From: CALBTQ01 sp036725605
Lineage (GTDB): Bacteria > Lernaellota > Lernaellaia > Lernaellales > Lernaellaceae
Direction: 5' to 3'
Assembly: GCA_036725605.1 (NCBI GenBank)
Contig: DAIMDW010000069.1
Location: forward strand, 1-7,989
Length of the DNA stretch: 7,989 nt
The translations under genes were made by a program, and so were the position numbers. The notes below the pieces were generated by a model. That model saw only the letters and a program-made list of their open reading frames with translations. It did not search any database and was not told the origin of the DNA. This document shows positions 7,514 to 7,989 of this stretch, piece by piece (the first letter of the stretch is position 1; every line of letters starts with the position of its first letter).

Positions 7514-7989
7514 CTAGTCGCGCAACTTTTTGATCCAGCTAGAGGCTGTGTAGCCAGGGCATGCGGCCTTACCGAAAGCGGCATGACCCCAAAATGCGGT
7601 CTGCGAGAGGTTAAGCATCGTCATCAAATGCTCGGCAAGTGCGAAAAACGCCTGCTCCTGCGCCGCTGTAGGTTCGCCGCCCTCGTGCCCAGACCCCGCG
7701 AAATCACCGACCAGCATGATGCCGATGGAGCGAGCATTCTGCCCTTTGCAGTGCCAGACCACGTCGGTCAGTTCGTTGCAGAGGTAGATCGAGCCGTCGT
7801 CGTCCAAAGCATGGTGATAGCAGATGTGCGGGCAGCCGCCGGCCGAAATGTGGTTGCCGGGGGTGATGTGGTAGTTGTTGATTCCGAAGACGTCTCGGTT
7901 GCCGGACGGATCCGAGTGGCCGAGGCTCTGGTGCAGGATCACGCGGTCGATCCTTTCCAGGTTGCGCTTCTGCGGCCAGCGCGGGCGGT
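7514..7989 (-). CDS. N-acetylmuramoyl-L-alanine amidase, PGRP/amidase_2 family (partial, 5' end off the right edge)
   Basis: The last 157 residues of a zinc amidase that cuts the bond between N-acetylmuramic acid and the stem peptide of peptidoglycan. The frame stays open to the window edge (RPRWPQKRNLERIDR precedes VILHQS), so the GTG at 7942 is not a likely true start. Seen: the first zinc histidine in VILHQS, the strand YHHALDDDGSIYLC, DVVWHCKGQNARSIGIMLVGDF, and near the end FWGHAAFGKAACPGY, where GH and CPG supply the other two zinc ligands expected from T7 lysozyme and PGRPs. The lysine sits three residues before the cysteine rather than two, so the catalytic lysine is not assigned. The gene is more GC-rich (about 63% in a sampled stretch) than the defence genes and is separated from them by 105 nt, so it probably belongs to the flank: host cell-wall gene, prophage lysin or other island gene. 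It ends with TAG at 7514-7516. Confidence 0.88.
   Translation of the reverse strand, partial: RPRWPQKRNLERIDRVILHQSLGHSDPSGNRDVFGINNYHITPGNHISAGGCPHICYHHALDDDGSIYLCNELTDVVWHCKGQNARSIGIMLVGDFAGSGHEGGEPTAAQEQAFFALAEHLMTMLNLSQTAFWGHAAFGKAACPGYTASSWIKKLRD

Noticed and set aside
1..7989. tRNA genes, CRISPR repeats, insertion sequences or att sites.
   Set aside because: No cloverleaf, repeat-spacer pattern, transposase or tRNA-end duplication was seen; nearly the whole window is protein-coding.

Overview
The window reads as part of a bacterial defence island. All recognisable genes lie on the minus strand, so transcription runs from the right edge to the left. The flanks are GC-rich (about 60% G+C by hand count at 1-235 and in the amidase gene near the right edge). 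The genes between them are nearer 45-53%, and one stretch falls to about 35%. This suggests an acquired block in a moderately high-GC bacterium. No gene here fixes the phylum.

Layout, in the order of transcription (right to left). (1) 7989-7514: 3' part of a peptidoglycan-amidase (PGRP/AmpD-like, amidase_2) gene that enters from beyond the right edge. (2) A 105-nt intergenic gap, the only non-coding stretch of note. (3) 7408-6782: a 208-aa soluble metalloprotease-like protein with an HEAGH zinc motif and FtsH/M41-like features, but no AAA ATPase and no membrane segment. (4) 6752-1884: a 1622-aa single-chain Type ISP restriction-modification enzyme of the LlaGI/LlaBIII kind, with Mrr-like nuclease, SF2 translocase, N6-adenine methyltransferase and target recognition domain in one chain. 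(5) 1865-822: a 347-aa protein with an N-terminal PD-(D/E)xK nuclease domain and a C-terminal EVE/PUA-like domain. (6) 825-1, running off the left edge: an ADP-ribosylglycohydrolase-like protein. It is easy to miss because it has no stop inside the window. Its hydrolase similarity stops near residue 200 and what follows resembles a DUF3320 winged-helix-like domain.

Genes 3 to 6 are tightly packed (29-nt gap, 18-nt gap, 4-nt ATGA overlap), so they probably form one operon. The ISP enzyme would restrict DNA that lacks its own methyl mark. The nuclease-EVE protein could act on DNA carrying foreign modified bases, which would complement it. The protease-like and ADP-ribosylhydrolase-like proteins are not standard restriction-modification subunits and are the most interesting partners. 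This division of labour is inference from domain content and gene order. The family calls rest on motifs read by eye, without database searches.
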